8,801 nucleotides of DNA, taken from positions 1 to 8,801 of the forward strand of contig JAKBCG010000087.1 in NCBI GenBank assembly GCA_021808035.1, read 5' to 3'. Of this stretch, positions 1-6,590 are shown one piece after another (the stretch's first letter is position 1; every line of letters starts with the position of its first letter). This DNA is from Pseudomonadota bacterium (GTDB taxonomy: Bacteria; Pseudomonadota; Gammaproteobacteria; Steroidobacterales; Steroidobacteraceae). The notes under the pieces were generated by a model. The model was not told the DNA's origin and made no database searches. It saw only the letters and a list, made by a program, of their open reading frames with translations. The translations under genes and the position numbers were made by a program.

Positions 1-35
1 ACCCGTAAGGTAGCAAACCCAGGGCACGGAAGTAG

Positions 36-95
36 AACGCTGGTAGAGAGAGTCGCTGGCGCGATCGAGCTATCCGCAACCGTTTAACGCTGGTA
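36..95. repeat. 10-bp direct repeat pair, 50 bp apart
   Basis: The decamer AACGCTGGTA occurs at 36-45 and again, exactly, at 86-95. The start-to-start distance is 50 bp, close to five helical turns, and the pair lies just upstream of the extended -10 element at 120-128. This could be a regulator-binding pair or a relic of a mobile-element boundary. Two exact copies of a 10-mer so close together are suggestive only. Confidence 0.3.
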
Positions 96-119
96 ACTCA
101 TGGTTTGCGCCCTGCGCCG

Positions 120-128
120 TGGTAAAAT
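120..128 (+). promoter_or_regulatory. Extended -10 promoter for the small-protein/nucleotidyltransferase cassette
   Basis: TGGTAAAAT matches the extended -10 pattern TGnTAnnnT, with TG at 120-121 and the hexamer TAAAAT at 123-128. No good -35 hexamer is found 17 bp upstream, as expected for extended -10 promoters. Transcription would start near 135, about 37 nt before the ATG at 172. This argues against translation beginning at the in-frame ATG at 100, which lies upstream of the promoter. Confidence 0.45.
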
Positions 129-171
129 TGCCGATGTTGGGCATCGACCATTCAACACGAACCGCAGCGAG

Positions 172-402
172 ATGGCGGTGACAAACGGGTCCCGCACGGA
201 TGTTCGGGCGTATCTCGCCGGCCTCGAGCGGGCGAGTGCCTTCGAGATCGAGGAACTCCGCAGTACACCGGTGGCCTTGAAGCTTAGGCAGATCGGGTCA
301 CTCATGACCGCGGCGGTGCTTCTCGAGACCGATGTCGAGCGGGAGGCTGGACTCGCGGCGGTCCGTGAGCGCTGGCGCCTCATCCGTCTGGCGTTGCAGT
401 GA
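172..402 (+). CDS. Small helical protein, partner of the downstream nucleotidyltransferase
   Basis: This 76-residue protein is not recognised by family. It is soluble, has no signal peptide or membrane segment, and is probably almost all alpha-helix: residues 9-29, 33-50 (VALKLRQIGSLMTAA) and 54-75, the last being charged and arginine-rich (VRERWRLIR). The ATG at 172 was chosen because an extended -10 promoter lies at 120-128; an in-frame ATG at 100 would precede that promoter. The Shine-Dalgarno is weak (GCGAG touching the start). Its TGA overlaps the GTG of the next gene (GTGA, 399-402), so the two are almost certainly translationally coupled and made in fixed ratio. By position it could be the antitoxin or partner of the nucleotidyltransferase, but this is inference from gene order, not from a recognised motif. 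Confidence 0.6.
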   Translation: MAVTNGSRTDVRAYLAGLERASAFEIEELRSTPVALKLRQIGSLMTAAVLLETDVEREAGLAAVRERWRLIRLALQ

Positions 403-1025
403 CGGAGCGCGTTCCGCCGCTCTTCGTCGGCGCGCTCGCCGATCTGACCGAATGGCTGGCGGCTGCCGATGTGCCCGCGATGGTCGTCGGCGGCATCGCG
501 GCGTCGATCCTGGGTCGGCCGCGAGCGACGCGCGACATCGATGCCCTGGCGATCGTGCCCGCGGCGCAGTGGAGCGGGTTGCTCGAATCGGCCGCAGCGC
601 ACGGGATCGCCCCGCGCATCGAGAACCCGCTTTCATTCGCTGACCGCACGCGCGTGCTGTTGCTCCGACACACGCGGTCCGCGATCGACATCGACGTGAT
701 CCTTGGCGGGCTACGCTTCGAGATCGACGCCGTGTCCCGCGCGAGGCAGCACGACTTTGGAGGCACGCAGGTGCGGCTGCCTCAGGTCGAGGATCTCCTC
801 ACCATGAAGGCGATCGCCCATCGACCACAGGATCTACGCGATATCGACGGGCTCCTCGACGTGTTTCCGGAGGCGGATGTCGAGCGCGTGCGCCGGTTCG
901 TCCAGGAATTCGCGGCCGCCGCCGACCTGGCGGATCTGCCGGTGGAATTCGAAAAACTGCTCGAGCAGCGCCGATCTCGAGCGGCGCCGATCACCGGTCG
1001 CCGCGCTCACCGCCCAATTGGGTAG
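399..1025 (+). CDS. Nucleotidyltransferase, AbiEii/MNT-like (possible toxin)
   Basis: The 208-residue protein has the minimal nucleotidyltransferase (Pol beta) fold signature. VVGGIAASILGRPRATRDID carries the nucleotide-binding G31-G32 and the metal ligands D46 and D48; a third acidic site is IDID (D97/D99). A later motif, LLTMKAIAHRPQDLRDIDGL, supplies K137 and D148/D150 and resembles the K...A...R....KD..DL element of AbiEii-type toxins. The family transfers NMP to RNA or protein targets, and AbiEii-like members act as toxins in phage-defence or toxin-antitoxin pairs; the substrate here is unknown. The GTG start has no Shine-Dalgarno and overlaps the TGA of the 76-residue gene, implying translational coupling. 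The last ~19 residues (after LLEQRR) are basic and low in complexity, and they run 19 bp into the 3' end of the opposing GGDEF-EAL gene, so this tail may not be part of the ancestral protein. Confidence 0.8.
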   Translation: MTERVPPLFVGALADLTEWLAAADVPAMVVGGIAASILGRPRATRDIDALAIVPAAQWSGLLESAAAHGIAPRIENPLSFADRTRVLLLRHTRSAIDIDVILGGLRFEIDAVSRARQHDFGGTQVRLPQVEDLLTMKAIAHRPQDLRDIDGLLDVFPEADVERVRRFVQEFAAAADLADLPVEFEKLLEQRRSRAAPITGRRAHRPIG

Positions 1026-4000
1026 GGGAACTCCGCGATCGGGCGCGGCGCGGCGACGTGGCAGCCCTGCGCAAAGTCGATCCCGAGGCGAGCGAGTTCC
1101 GCGAACACCTCGGCCGACTCGACCCGCTCGGCGATCGTGCGGATCCCCATCGACCGGCCGACCTGGTGGATCGCCTCGACCATGCTGCGATCGACCGGAT
1201 CGCGGGTCACGTTCTCGATGAACAGTCCGTCGATCTTCAGGTAGTCGACCGGGAGCGTCTTCAGGTACAGGAACGAGGACAGGCCGCTGCCGAAGTCGTC
1301 GAGCGCGAACTGACAGCCGCGCGCCCGCAACTCGCGCATGAAGTGCACGACGTTGCCGAGGTTCGCGATCGCCGCGGTCTCGGTGATCTCGAAGCATAGC
1401 GACCCGGGCGCGAGCGGCGTCGCGCCGAGGAGCCCGATCAGGTCCTCGAGGAAGCACTCGTCGTTCAGCGAACTGCCCGAGAGGTTCACCGCGATCGTGT
1501 AGGGTTCGACTCCCGGCGCGCCGCGGTACGCGATCCGGTCGAGCACCGTCTTCACGACCCAGCGGTCGATCGAGGGCATCAGACTGTAGCGCTCGGCCGC
1601 CGGGATGAACTCCGCCGGGGACACGTGTCGGCCCCGCTCGTCGCGCAGCCGCAGGAGCAGCTCGAAGTGCGCGCACGCGGCGCCGCCCGGCCTCGTCGGC
1701 ACGATCGGCTGGAACGCGAGTTCGAAGCGGCCCTCTTCGCAGGCGCGCGCGAGCCGCGACACCCAGTGCATCTCGCGGTGCCGCTCCGGGACGTTGTCCG
1801 CGGTGTAGATCTCGACGCGGTTGCGGCCCGCTTCCTTCGCGGAGTAGCAGGCGACGTCCGCCGCGCTCAGCACGCTCGCGATCGTCGGCATGTCCTCGGT
1901 GATCTCGACGATCCCGATGCTCACGCCGATCGCGAAGGTGCCGTCCTGCCACGCGAAACGGAAATCGCGGATCGCCTGGCGCAAGGTCTCGGCGACGCGG
2001 ATCGCCTGATCGAGCGCGCAATCCTGCAGCAGGATCCCGAACTCGTCGCCGCCGAGGCGCGCCAGCGTGTCACCGGTGCGCACCCGGGTCTGCAGCACGC
2101 CGGTGATCTGCTTCAGGAGCTGATCCCCGGCCGGGTGCCCACAGGTGTCGTTGACCAGCTTGAACTGGTCGAGGTCGAGGTACAGGAGCGCTCGCCGCAC
2201 GGCCGGCTCCCGGCGCACGGCCTCGACCGCGGCCGCCAGCCGGTTCTCGAATTCACGGCGGTTGATGAGTCCGGTGAGCGCGTCGTGGGTCGCCTGGTAG
2301 CGCAACGCGCGGTGGAGCCGCCGCTCCTTGCTCGCGTCGTGGAACACGAGGACCGCACCGACCGTCTCGCCGTCGCGGTTGCGAATCGGCGCCGCCGAAT
2401 CCTGAATCGCGATCTCGCGGTTCAGCCGGGTCATGAGTGCGGTGTGATCGGCGAGGCCGAGGACGCGCCCCTCGCGCAGGCAGCACATCACCGGACACTC
2501 GCTCGCGAGGTGGGTCGCTTCGTCGACGACGGTGAGCACCTCGCCGATGAGCCGGCCCTGCGCCTCGCGGTTCTCCCAGCCGGTCAGGCTCTCCGCGACC
2601 GGGTTCATGTAATCGATCCGGCCGGTCGAGTCGGTGGTGATCACCGCGTCGCCGATCGACTGCAGCGTGACCTGGGCCCGCTCCTTCGCCTGGAACACCG
2701 CGGTCTCGGCCCGCTTGCGCTCGGTGATGTCGGTGAGCGTGCCCTCGTAGCCGATCACCCGACCCTGCGCGTCGCGCATCGCGCGCGCGTTGTCGGCGAC
2801 GATCAGCATGCGTCCGTCCTTGCGGCGCAGCGTGAACTCGACATTGCGCAGCTCGCCGTCCTGCTCCATCTGCCGGACCCAGGTCTCGCGGTCGTCCGGG
2901 TGCCAGTAGAGCGCCGACACCGGCAGCGCGCACAGTTCCTCCGCCGTCTCGTAGCCCAGCATCTTCGCGAGCGCCCGGTTCGCCGCGAGGATCCGGCCAT
3001 CCGGGGTCGAGCGGTATACGCCCTCGATCACGTTGTCGAACAGCCCCCGGAACTTCGCCTCGCTCTCGCGCAGCGCCTCTTCCGCAACGCGCCGCTCGAT
3101 CGCGATCCCGGCGATCTGCGCGATCCGCCCGAGTAGCTCCGCGTCGCGCGGCGACGGCGCCCCGGGCTCGCCCTGGTACACCGCGCAGGTGCCGACCACG
3201 CGGTCGTCGGACGCGAGGATCGGCACCGACCAGCACGCGCGCAGCCCCCCCTGCACGGCGAGCCCGCGGCAGCGCTCCCAGTCAGGATCCGCGGCGATGT
3301 CGGCGGTGAACACCGCGTCGCCTCGCGCCGCCGCGGCCGCACAGCTCCCGTAACCTGGCATCGTCGGCACGCCGTCCATCGCGACGACGAGCTCCCGCGG
3401 CAGACGCGGCACGAGCGCGAAGCGCAACACCCCGGCCGCCGCGTCGAGGCGGTTCAGGGCGCACCGGCTCCCCGGGAGAGCGGTCTCGATCAGGTCCGCG
3501 ATCGCCTCGAACACCGATTCCAGCGGCGTGTTCGCCGCGATCTTCTCGAACACCCGACGCTCGCCCGCGGCGATCGCCTCGGCGCGCTTGCGCTCGGTGA
3601 TGTCGGTGATGCTCGCGCGCAGGAGCCGTCGGCGCGAGTTCGGCAGCCGCACGAAGCGCACTTCGCAGGGGATCGTGCGGCCTTCGGCGTCGCAGTGCGT
3701 CCATTCGAACACCGGCGTGCCGCCCGCGAGCGCCGCGTCGACATGACCGCGCACGACGCCGAACGAGGGCGTGCCGTCCATCTGCGTCGGCGGACTGATC
3801 CGCGCCGGACCGCAGGCGAGCATCTCGGCGCGGGTCATCTTGAAGAACCGGCACGCATTGTCGTTCACGTCGACGAAATGCCCCGCGTCGACGTCGAACA
3901 GCACGATCGCCTCCGGGGCGTGCTCCACGAGCACGCGATAACGCGCCTCGCTGTCGCGGATCATCTGCTCGGCCGCCTGCCGCTCGCTGATGTCGCGGAT

Positions 4001-4585
4001 GCACACGATGTAGCCGTCGCGGCGCGCGAGCGCGGCCTTGCTGACCGCGACCTCGACCGCGATCTTCGCGCCGTCCTTCGCCTGGCCCCAGACCGACTGC
4101 GCCGCAAGATCGATGTGCGTGTCGTCGATCCGGGTCGCCCAGGACTCGAGGCAGGCGCGCGCCCCACGGGTGGAGAGCTCGGGGAGCAGGAAATCGAGTG
4201 TGCGGCCGAGGATCTCGGCCGGCGAGTACCCGAAGATTCGTTCGCCGGTCGGATTGCAGCTCTCGATGTGGCCGTCGGCGTCGACCGTGAGGATCGCATC
4301 CTTGACGTTGTCGAGGATCGCCTGCAGGTGGGAGGCGGTCTCCTCGCGGATCTCCCGCGTGAGCGCCTGCGCCTCGTCGGAGAGGATCTGCATCGAGCGG
4401 ACGATCCCGCGCCGCTCGACCTCGATGCGGTCGTACTGCTCGCTGACGCAGCGCAGCAACGCGACCAGATCGAGTTCGCCGCGCGCACGGGCCTCGGCGA
4501 GCTGCCGCTCGAGCAGGCGGTTCAGCCCCGTCGCCGGCGGCAGCGTTCCTTGCAGACGCAGGACTGTGGCGGTGTCACGTGCCAA
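1007..4585 (-). CDS. Multi-sensor GGDEF-EAL cyclic-di-GMP protein (PAS-PAS-GAF-PAS-PAS-GGDEF-EAL)
   Basis: This 1192-residue soluble protein makes and/or degrades c-di-GMP. An N-terminal coiled coil (~22-85) precedes PAS1 (85-200), PAS2 (210-330), a GAF domain (340-500, with GSCAAAAARGDAVF and ACWSVPI), PAS3 (505-625) and PAS4 (635-755). The diguanylate cyclase domain (~760-930) has an intact GGDEF at 845-849, metal/substrate residues D804 and N812, and an inhibitory I-site R836-T-G-D839 five residues upstream. The EAL domain (~940-1190) has ELL instead of EAL (E975-L-L-x-R979) but keeps N1034, E1066, D1096-D1097, K1117, E1153 and Q1173. The EGVE motif reads ERVE. Both activities are therefore plausible. 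No transmembrane segment is seen, so the sensing is cytoplasmic. The start is a TTG with GGGAG ten nt upstream; it is the most upstream start available and lies 46 bp after bipA, suggesting cotranscription. The 3' end overlaps the convergent nucleotidyltransferase gene by 19 bp. Confidence 0.96.
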   Translation of the reverse strand: MARDTATVLRLQGTLPPATGLNRLLERQLAEARARGELDLVALLRCVSEQYDRIEVERRGIVRSMQILSDEAQALTREIREETASHLQAILDNVKDAILTVDADGHIESCNPTGERIFGYSPAEILGRTLDFLLPELSTRGARACLESWATRIDDTHIDLAAQSVWGQAKDGAKIAVEVAVSKAALARRDGYIVCIRDISERQAAEQMIRDSEARYRVLVEHAPEAIVLFDVDAGHFVDVNDNACRFFKMTRAEMLACGPARISPPTQMDGTPSFGVVRGHVDAALAGGTPVFEWTHCDAEGRTIPCEVRFVRLPNSRRRLLRASITDITERKRAEAIAAGERRVFEKIAANTPLESVFEAIADLIETALPGSRCALNRLDAAAGVLRFALVPRLPRELVVAMDGVPTMPGYGSCAAAAARGDAVFTADIAADPDWERCRGLAVQGGLRACWSVPILASDDRVVGTCAVYQGEPGAPSPRDAELLGRIAQIAGIAIERRVAEEALRESEAKFRGLFDNVIEGVYRSTPDGRILAANRALAKMLGYETAEELCALPVSALYWHPDDRETWVRQMEQDGELRNVEFTLRRKDGRMLIVADNARAMRDAQGRVIGYEGTLTDITERKRAETAVFQAKERAQVTLQSIGDAVITTDSTGRIDYMNPVAESLTGWENREAQGRLIGEVLTVVDEATHLASECPVMCCLREGRVLGLADHTALMTRLNREIAIQDSAAPIRNRDGETVGAVLVFHDASKERRLHRALRYQATHDALTGLINRREFENRLAAAVEAVRREPAVRRALLYLDLDQFKLVNDTCGHPAGDQLLKQITGVLQTRVRTGDTLARLGGDEFGILLQDCALDQAIRVAETLRQAIRDFRFAWQDGTFAIGVSIGIVEITEDMPTIASVLSAADVACYSAKEAGRNRVEIYTADNVPERHREMHWVSRLARACEEGRFELAFQPIVPTRPGGAACAHFELLLRLRDERGRHVSPAEFIPAAERYSLMPSIDRWVVKTVLDRIAYRGAPGVEPYTIAVNLSGSSLNDECFLEDLIGLLGATPLAPGSLCFEITETAAIANLGNVVHFMRELRARGCQFALDDFGSGLSSFLYLKTLPVDYLKIDGLFIENVTRDPVDRSMVEAIHQVGRSMGIRTIAERVESAEVFAELARLGIDFAQGCHVAAPRPIAEFPYPIGR
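2712..3609. repeat. 25-bp exact direct repeat inside the GGDEF-EAL gene
   Basis: Bases 2712-2736 and 3585-3609 are identical. Both encode the linker TDITERKRAE that follows a PAS domain (residues 327-336 and 618-627). The copies are 873 bp apart, exactly 291 codons, so they are in frame. They mark the joints at which PAS modules have been duplicated or swapped; recombination between them would remove the GAF and PAS3 domains without a frameshift. Confidence 0.85.
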
Positions 4586-4609
4586 CTCGTTCGAACTCCC
4601 GGACCGATC

Positions 4610-4627
4610 GACGGCATCCCGGCCGTC
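4610..4627 (-). other. Small hairpin between bipA and the GGDEF-EAL gene
   Basis: GACGGC (4610-4615) can pair with GCCGTC (4622-4627) around a 6-nt loop, in the 46-bp gap just after the bipA stop codon. The stem is GC-only but short, and no U-tract follows on the minus strand. It could act as an mRNA-stability element or a weak attenuator; it is not a convincing terminator. Confidence 0.2.
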
Positions 4628-4631
4628 TCCG

Positions 4632-6488
4632 TTATCCGGAAATCTGCGACATCTCGCCGTAGACCGGCGTGACCGGGGTCTCGTTTCGGGTACGGCGCCG
4701 GTCGACCTCGCGCAAATAGCGCTTGCGCAGCCGGATCGTGCGGGGGGTGATCTCGATCAGCTCGTCGTCGTCGATGAACTCCATCGCCTGCTCGAGCGTG
4801 AAGCGGATCGGCGGCGTGAGCACCACGTTCTCGTCCTTGCCCGCGGCACGGATGTTGGTGAGCTTCTTGCCCTTCAGCGGATTCACGACGAGGTCGTTCT
4901 CGCGGCTGTGCAGCCCGATGATCATGCCCTCGTAGACTTCCTCGCCCGGGCCGATGCACAGCCGTCCACGCTCCTGCAGCGCGAACAGCGAGTACGCGAG
5001 CGCGGTCCCCTGGCCGTTCGCGATCAGCACGCCCTGGGGACGCTGGCCGAGCGCGCGCTGCACCAACGGCCCGTAACGCTCGAACACGTGGTACAGGAGG
5101 CCGGTGCCGCGGGTCAGGGTGCGAAATTCCGTCTGGAAGCCGATCAGGCCCCGGGACGGCACGCGGTAGTCGAGCCGTACCCGGCCGCGCCCGTCCGATT
5201 GCATGTCGAGCAACGCGCCGCCGCGGCCGCCGAGCGCGGTCATCACGTCACCCTGGACGCTCGACTCGACGTCGACCGCGACCTGCTCGTAGGGCTCCTG
5301 GGCGACGCCGTCGACCTCGCGAACGACCACCCTTGGCCTGGACACCGCGAGTTCGTAGCCCTCGCGGCGCATGTTCTCGATCAACACCCCGAGGTGCAGC
5401 TCGCCGCGACCGTACACGACGAACTTGTCCGGGTCCGCGCTCGGCTCGACCCGCAGCGCGACGTTGTGGATCGCCTCGCGCTCCAGCCGCTCGCGGATCT
5501 GGCGGCTGGTCACGAACTTGCCCTCGCGCCCGAGGAACGGCGAGGTGTTGACCTCGAAGGTCATACTGATCGTCGGCTCGTCCACCGTGAGCGGCGGCAG
5601 CGCCTCGACCGACGCCGGATCGCAGATCGTCTCGGAAACCTTCGGCTCCGGGATCCCGGCGAACGCGACGATATCGCCCGCGGACGCGCTGTCGATCTCG
5701 ACGCGGGTGAGGCCGTGGAAGCCCTGGATCTGCGCGATCCGCTCGGTGCGCTCGCGGCCGTCGCGGCCGACGACCGTGACCGCCGCCCCGCGACGCAACG
5801 TTCCGCGCTGGATCCGGCCGATCCCGATCGCACCGACGTAGCTCGAGTAGTCCAGCAACGTGACCTGCAGCTGCAGCGGTCCCGCGACATCGACCGCCGG
5901 CGGCGGGCAGTGGGTGACGATCGTCTCGAACAGCGCGCGCATGTCGCCGCCGCGGACCTGCGGGTCGAGCCCCGCGAAGCCGCGCAGCGCCGAGGCGTAC
6001 ACGACCGGGAAGTCGAGCTGCGCGTCGGTCGCGCCGAGCCGGTCAAACAGGTCGAAGGTCTGGTCGAGCACCCAGCCGGGACGGGCCTCGTCGCGATCGA
6101 TCTTGTTGATCACGACGATCGGTCGCAGTCCGTGCGCGAATGCCTTCTGGGTCACGAACCGCGTCTGCGGCATCGGTCCGTCGACCGCGTCGACCAGCAG
6201 CAGCACGCCGTCGACCATCGCCAGCACCCGCTCGACCTCGCCGCCGAAATCGGCGTGACCCGGCGTGTCGACGATGTTGATCCGGTAGTCATTCCACACG
6301 ATCGCGGTGTTCTTCGCGAGGATCGTGATCCCCCGCTCCTTCTCGATCGCGTTCGAGTCCATCACCCGCTCCTCGACGTCCTTGCGCGCATCCAGGGTTC
6401 CGGATTGGCGCAGCAATTGATCGACGAGCGTGGTCTTGCCGTGGTCGACGTGGGCAATGATCGCGATGTTGCGGAGGCGTTCGGTCAC
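4632..6488 (-). CDS. bipA: Ribosome-associated GTPase BipA/TypA
   Basis: BipA is a translational GTPase that binds the ribosome at the EF-G site and supports 50S assembly, cold growth and stress responses. The 618 residues match the usual full length and align with remembered E. coli BipA end to end. Visible motifs are the P-loop AHVDHGKT (12-19), switch I EKERGITI (49-56), DTPGH (74-78), NKID (128-131) and SAL (166-168), then domain II (VGAIGIGRIQRG), an EF-G-like domain (EPTISMTFEVNTSPF, GRGELHLGVLIENMRREG) and the BipA-specific C-terminal domain (KKLTNIRAAGKDENVVLTPP, FIDDDELIEITP). The catalytic histidine H78 is kept. The start is a GTG placed exactly as in E. coli, preceded by a C-rich leader with no Shine-Dalgarno. 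A candidate -10 element lies at 6522-6527. The GGDEF-EAL gene follows 46 bp downstream on the same strand. Confidence 0.98.
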   Translation of the reverse strand: MTERLRNIAIIAHVDHGKTTLVDQLLRQSGTLDARKDVEERVMDSNAIEKERGITILAKNTAIVWNDYRINIVDTPGHADFGGEVERVLAMVDGVLLLVDAVDGPMPQTRFVTQKAFAHGLRPIVVINKIDRDEARPGWVLDQTFDLFDRLGATDAQLDFPVVYASALRGFAGLDPQVRGGDMRALFETIVTHCPPPAVDVAGPLQLQVTLLDYSSYVGAIGIGRIQRGTLRRGAAVTVVGRDGRERTERIAQIQGFHGLTRVEIDSASAGDIVAFAGIPEPKVSETICDPASVEALPPLTVDEPTISMTFEVNTSPFLGREGKFVTSRQIRERLEREAIHNVALRVEPSADPDKFVVYGRGELHLGVLIENMRREGYELAVSRPRVVVREVDGVAQEPYEQVAVDVESSVQGDVMTALGGRGGALLDMQSDGRGRVRLDYRVPSRGLIGFQTEFRTLTRGTGLLYHVFERYGPLVQRALGQRPQGVLIANGQGTALAYSLFALQERGRLCIGPGEEVYEGMIIGLHSRENDLVVNPLKGKKLTNIRAAGKDENVVLTPPIRFTLEQAMEFIDDDELIEITPRTIRLRKRYLREVDRRRTRNETPVTPVYGEMSQISG

Positions 6489-6514
6489 GGGGGGCTCGAG
6501 GGGCTGCGGGGGTA
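6489..6514 (-). promoter_or_regulatory. C-rich bipA leader lacking a Shine-Dalgarno
   Basis: Read on the minus strand, the ~26 nt before the bipA GTG are dominated by cytosine (runs CCCCC, CCCC, CCCCCC) and contain no GGAG-like sequence. Translation initiation must therefore rely on something other than 16S pairing. The C-rich, poorly structured RNA is also the kind of sequence that Rho or ribosomal protein S1 can bind; that role is inference. Confidence 0.35.
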
Positions 6515-6521
6515 GCCCGAC

Positions 6522-6527
6522 ATCATA
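6522..6527 (-). promoter_or_regulatory. Candidate -10 element for bipA
   Basis: On the minus strand this reads TATGAT, one mismatch from the sigma-70 consensus TATAAT. The hexamer 17 bp upstream is a poor -35 match. Transcription would begin near 6515, giving a leader of about 27 nt. The -35 position falls inside the terminator-like stem at 6538-6544 or just beside it. Confidence 0.45.
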
Positions 6528-6530
6528 ACC

Positions 6531-6580
6531 GAAAAGGCGCCGCGTCGGGGGCTCATCGGTTCCGGCCGGATCCCGCGGCG
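6531..6580 (-). terminator. Probable Rho-independent terminator after the lipoprotein gene
   Basis: On the minus strand CGCCGCG (6580-6574) can pair with CGCGGCG (6544-6538), and TTTT (6535-6532) follows within two bases. The loop is long (29 nt) but contains its own GC-rich palindrome (TCCGGCCGGA). It starts about ten bases after the lipoprotein stop codon, as expected for the end of the srkA-lipoprotein unit, and would insulate bipA. The U-tract is short, so efficiency is uncertain. Confidence 0.45.
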
Positions 6581-6590
6581 TCCGAGGAGG

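Larger units (their letters stand above)
1..171. other. Left-edge stretch without a confident gene
   Basis: No gene can be called here. Forward frame 1 is open from the window edge to a TAA at 85-87 (28 codons, ending in residues ELSATV), so it could be the tail of an upstream forward gene. Such a short run is not significant, and its codons (GTA, GCA, CCA, AGA, CTA) are unlike the GC3-rich usage of the other genes. The stretch is visibly less GC-rich than the rest of the window. It also carries a 10-bp direct repeat (36-45 and 86-95) and the promoter candidate at 120-128. Confidence 0.4.

Noticed and set aside
100..171. ATG at 100 as start of the small cassette protein
   Set aside because: The extended -10 element at 120-128 lies downstream of it and the extra residues are Cys/Arg-rich with no helical continuity.
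834..2021. 395-codon minus-strand frame overlapping the EAL region
   Set aside because: Out-of-frame shadow with Arg-rich composition and no motif; the EAL domain is in another frame of the same strand.
1625..3136. 503-codon forward frame opposite the GGDEF-EAL gene
   Set aside because: Same antisense shadow effect; the opposite strand encodes continuous PAS, GGDEF and EAL motifs.
4610..4627. Terminator between bipA and the GGDEF-EAL gene
   Set aside because: Only a 6-bp stem without a U-tract; insufficient to call termination.
4038..6515. 825-codon forward frame antisense to bipA and the 5' part of the GGDEF-EAL gene
   Set aside because: Its translation is low-complexity and Arg/Asp/Leu-rich with no domain; it mirrors the GC3-rich codons of two well-recognised genes on the other strand.
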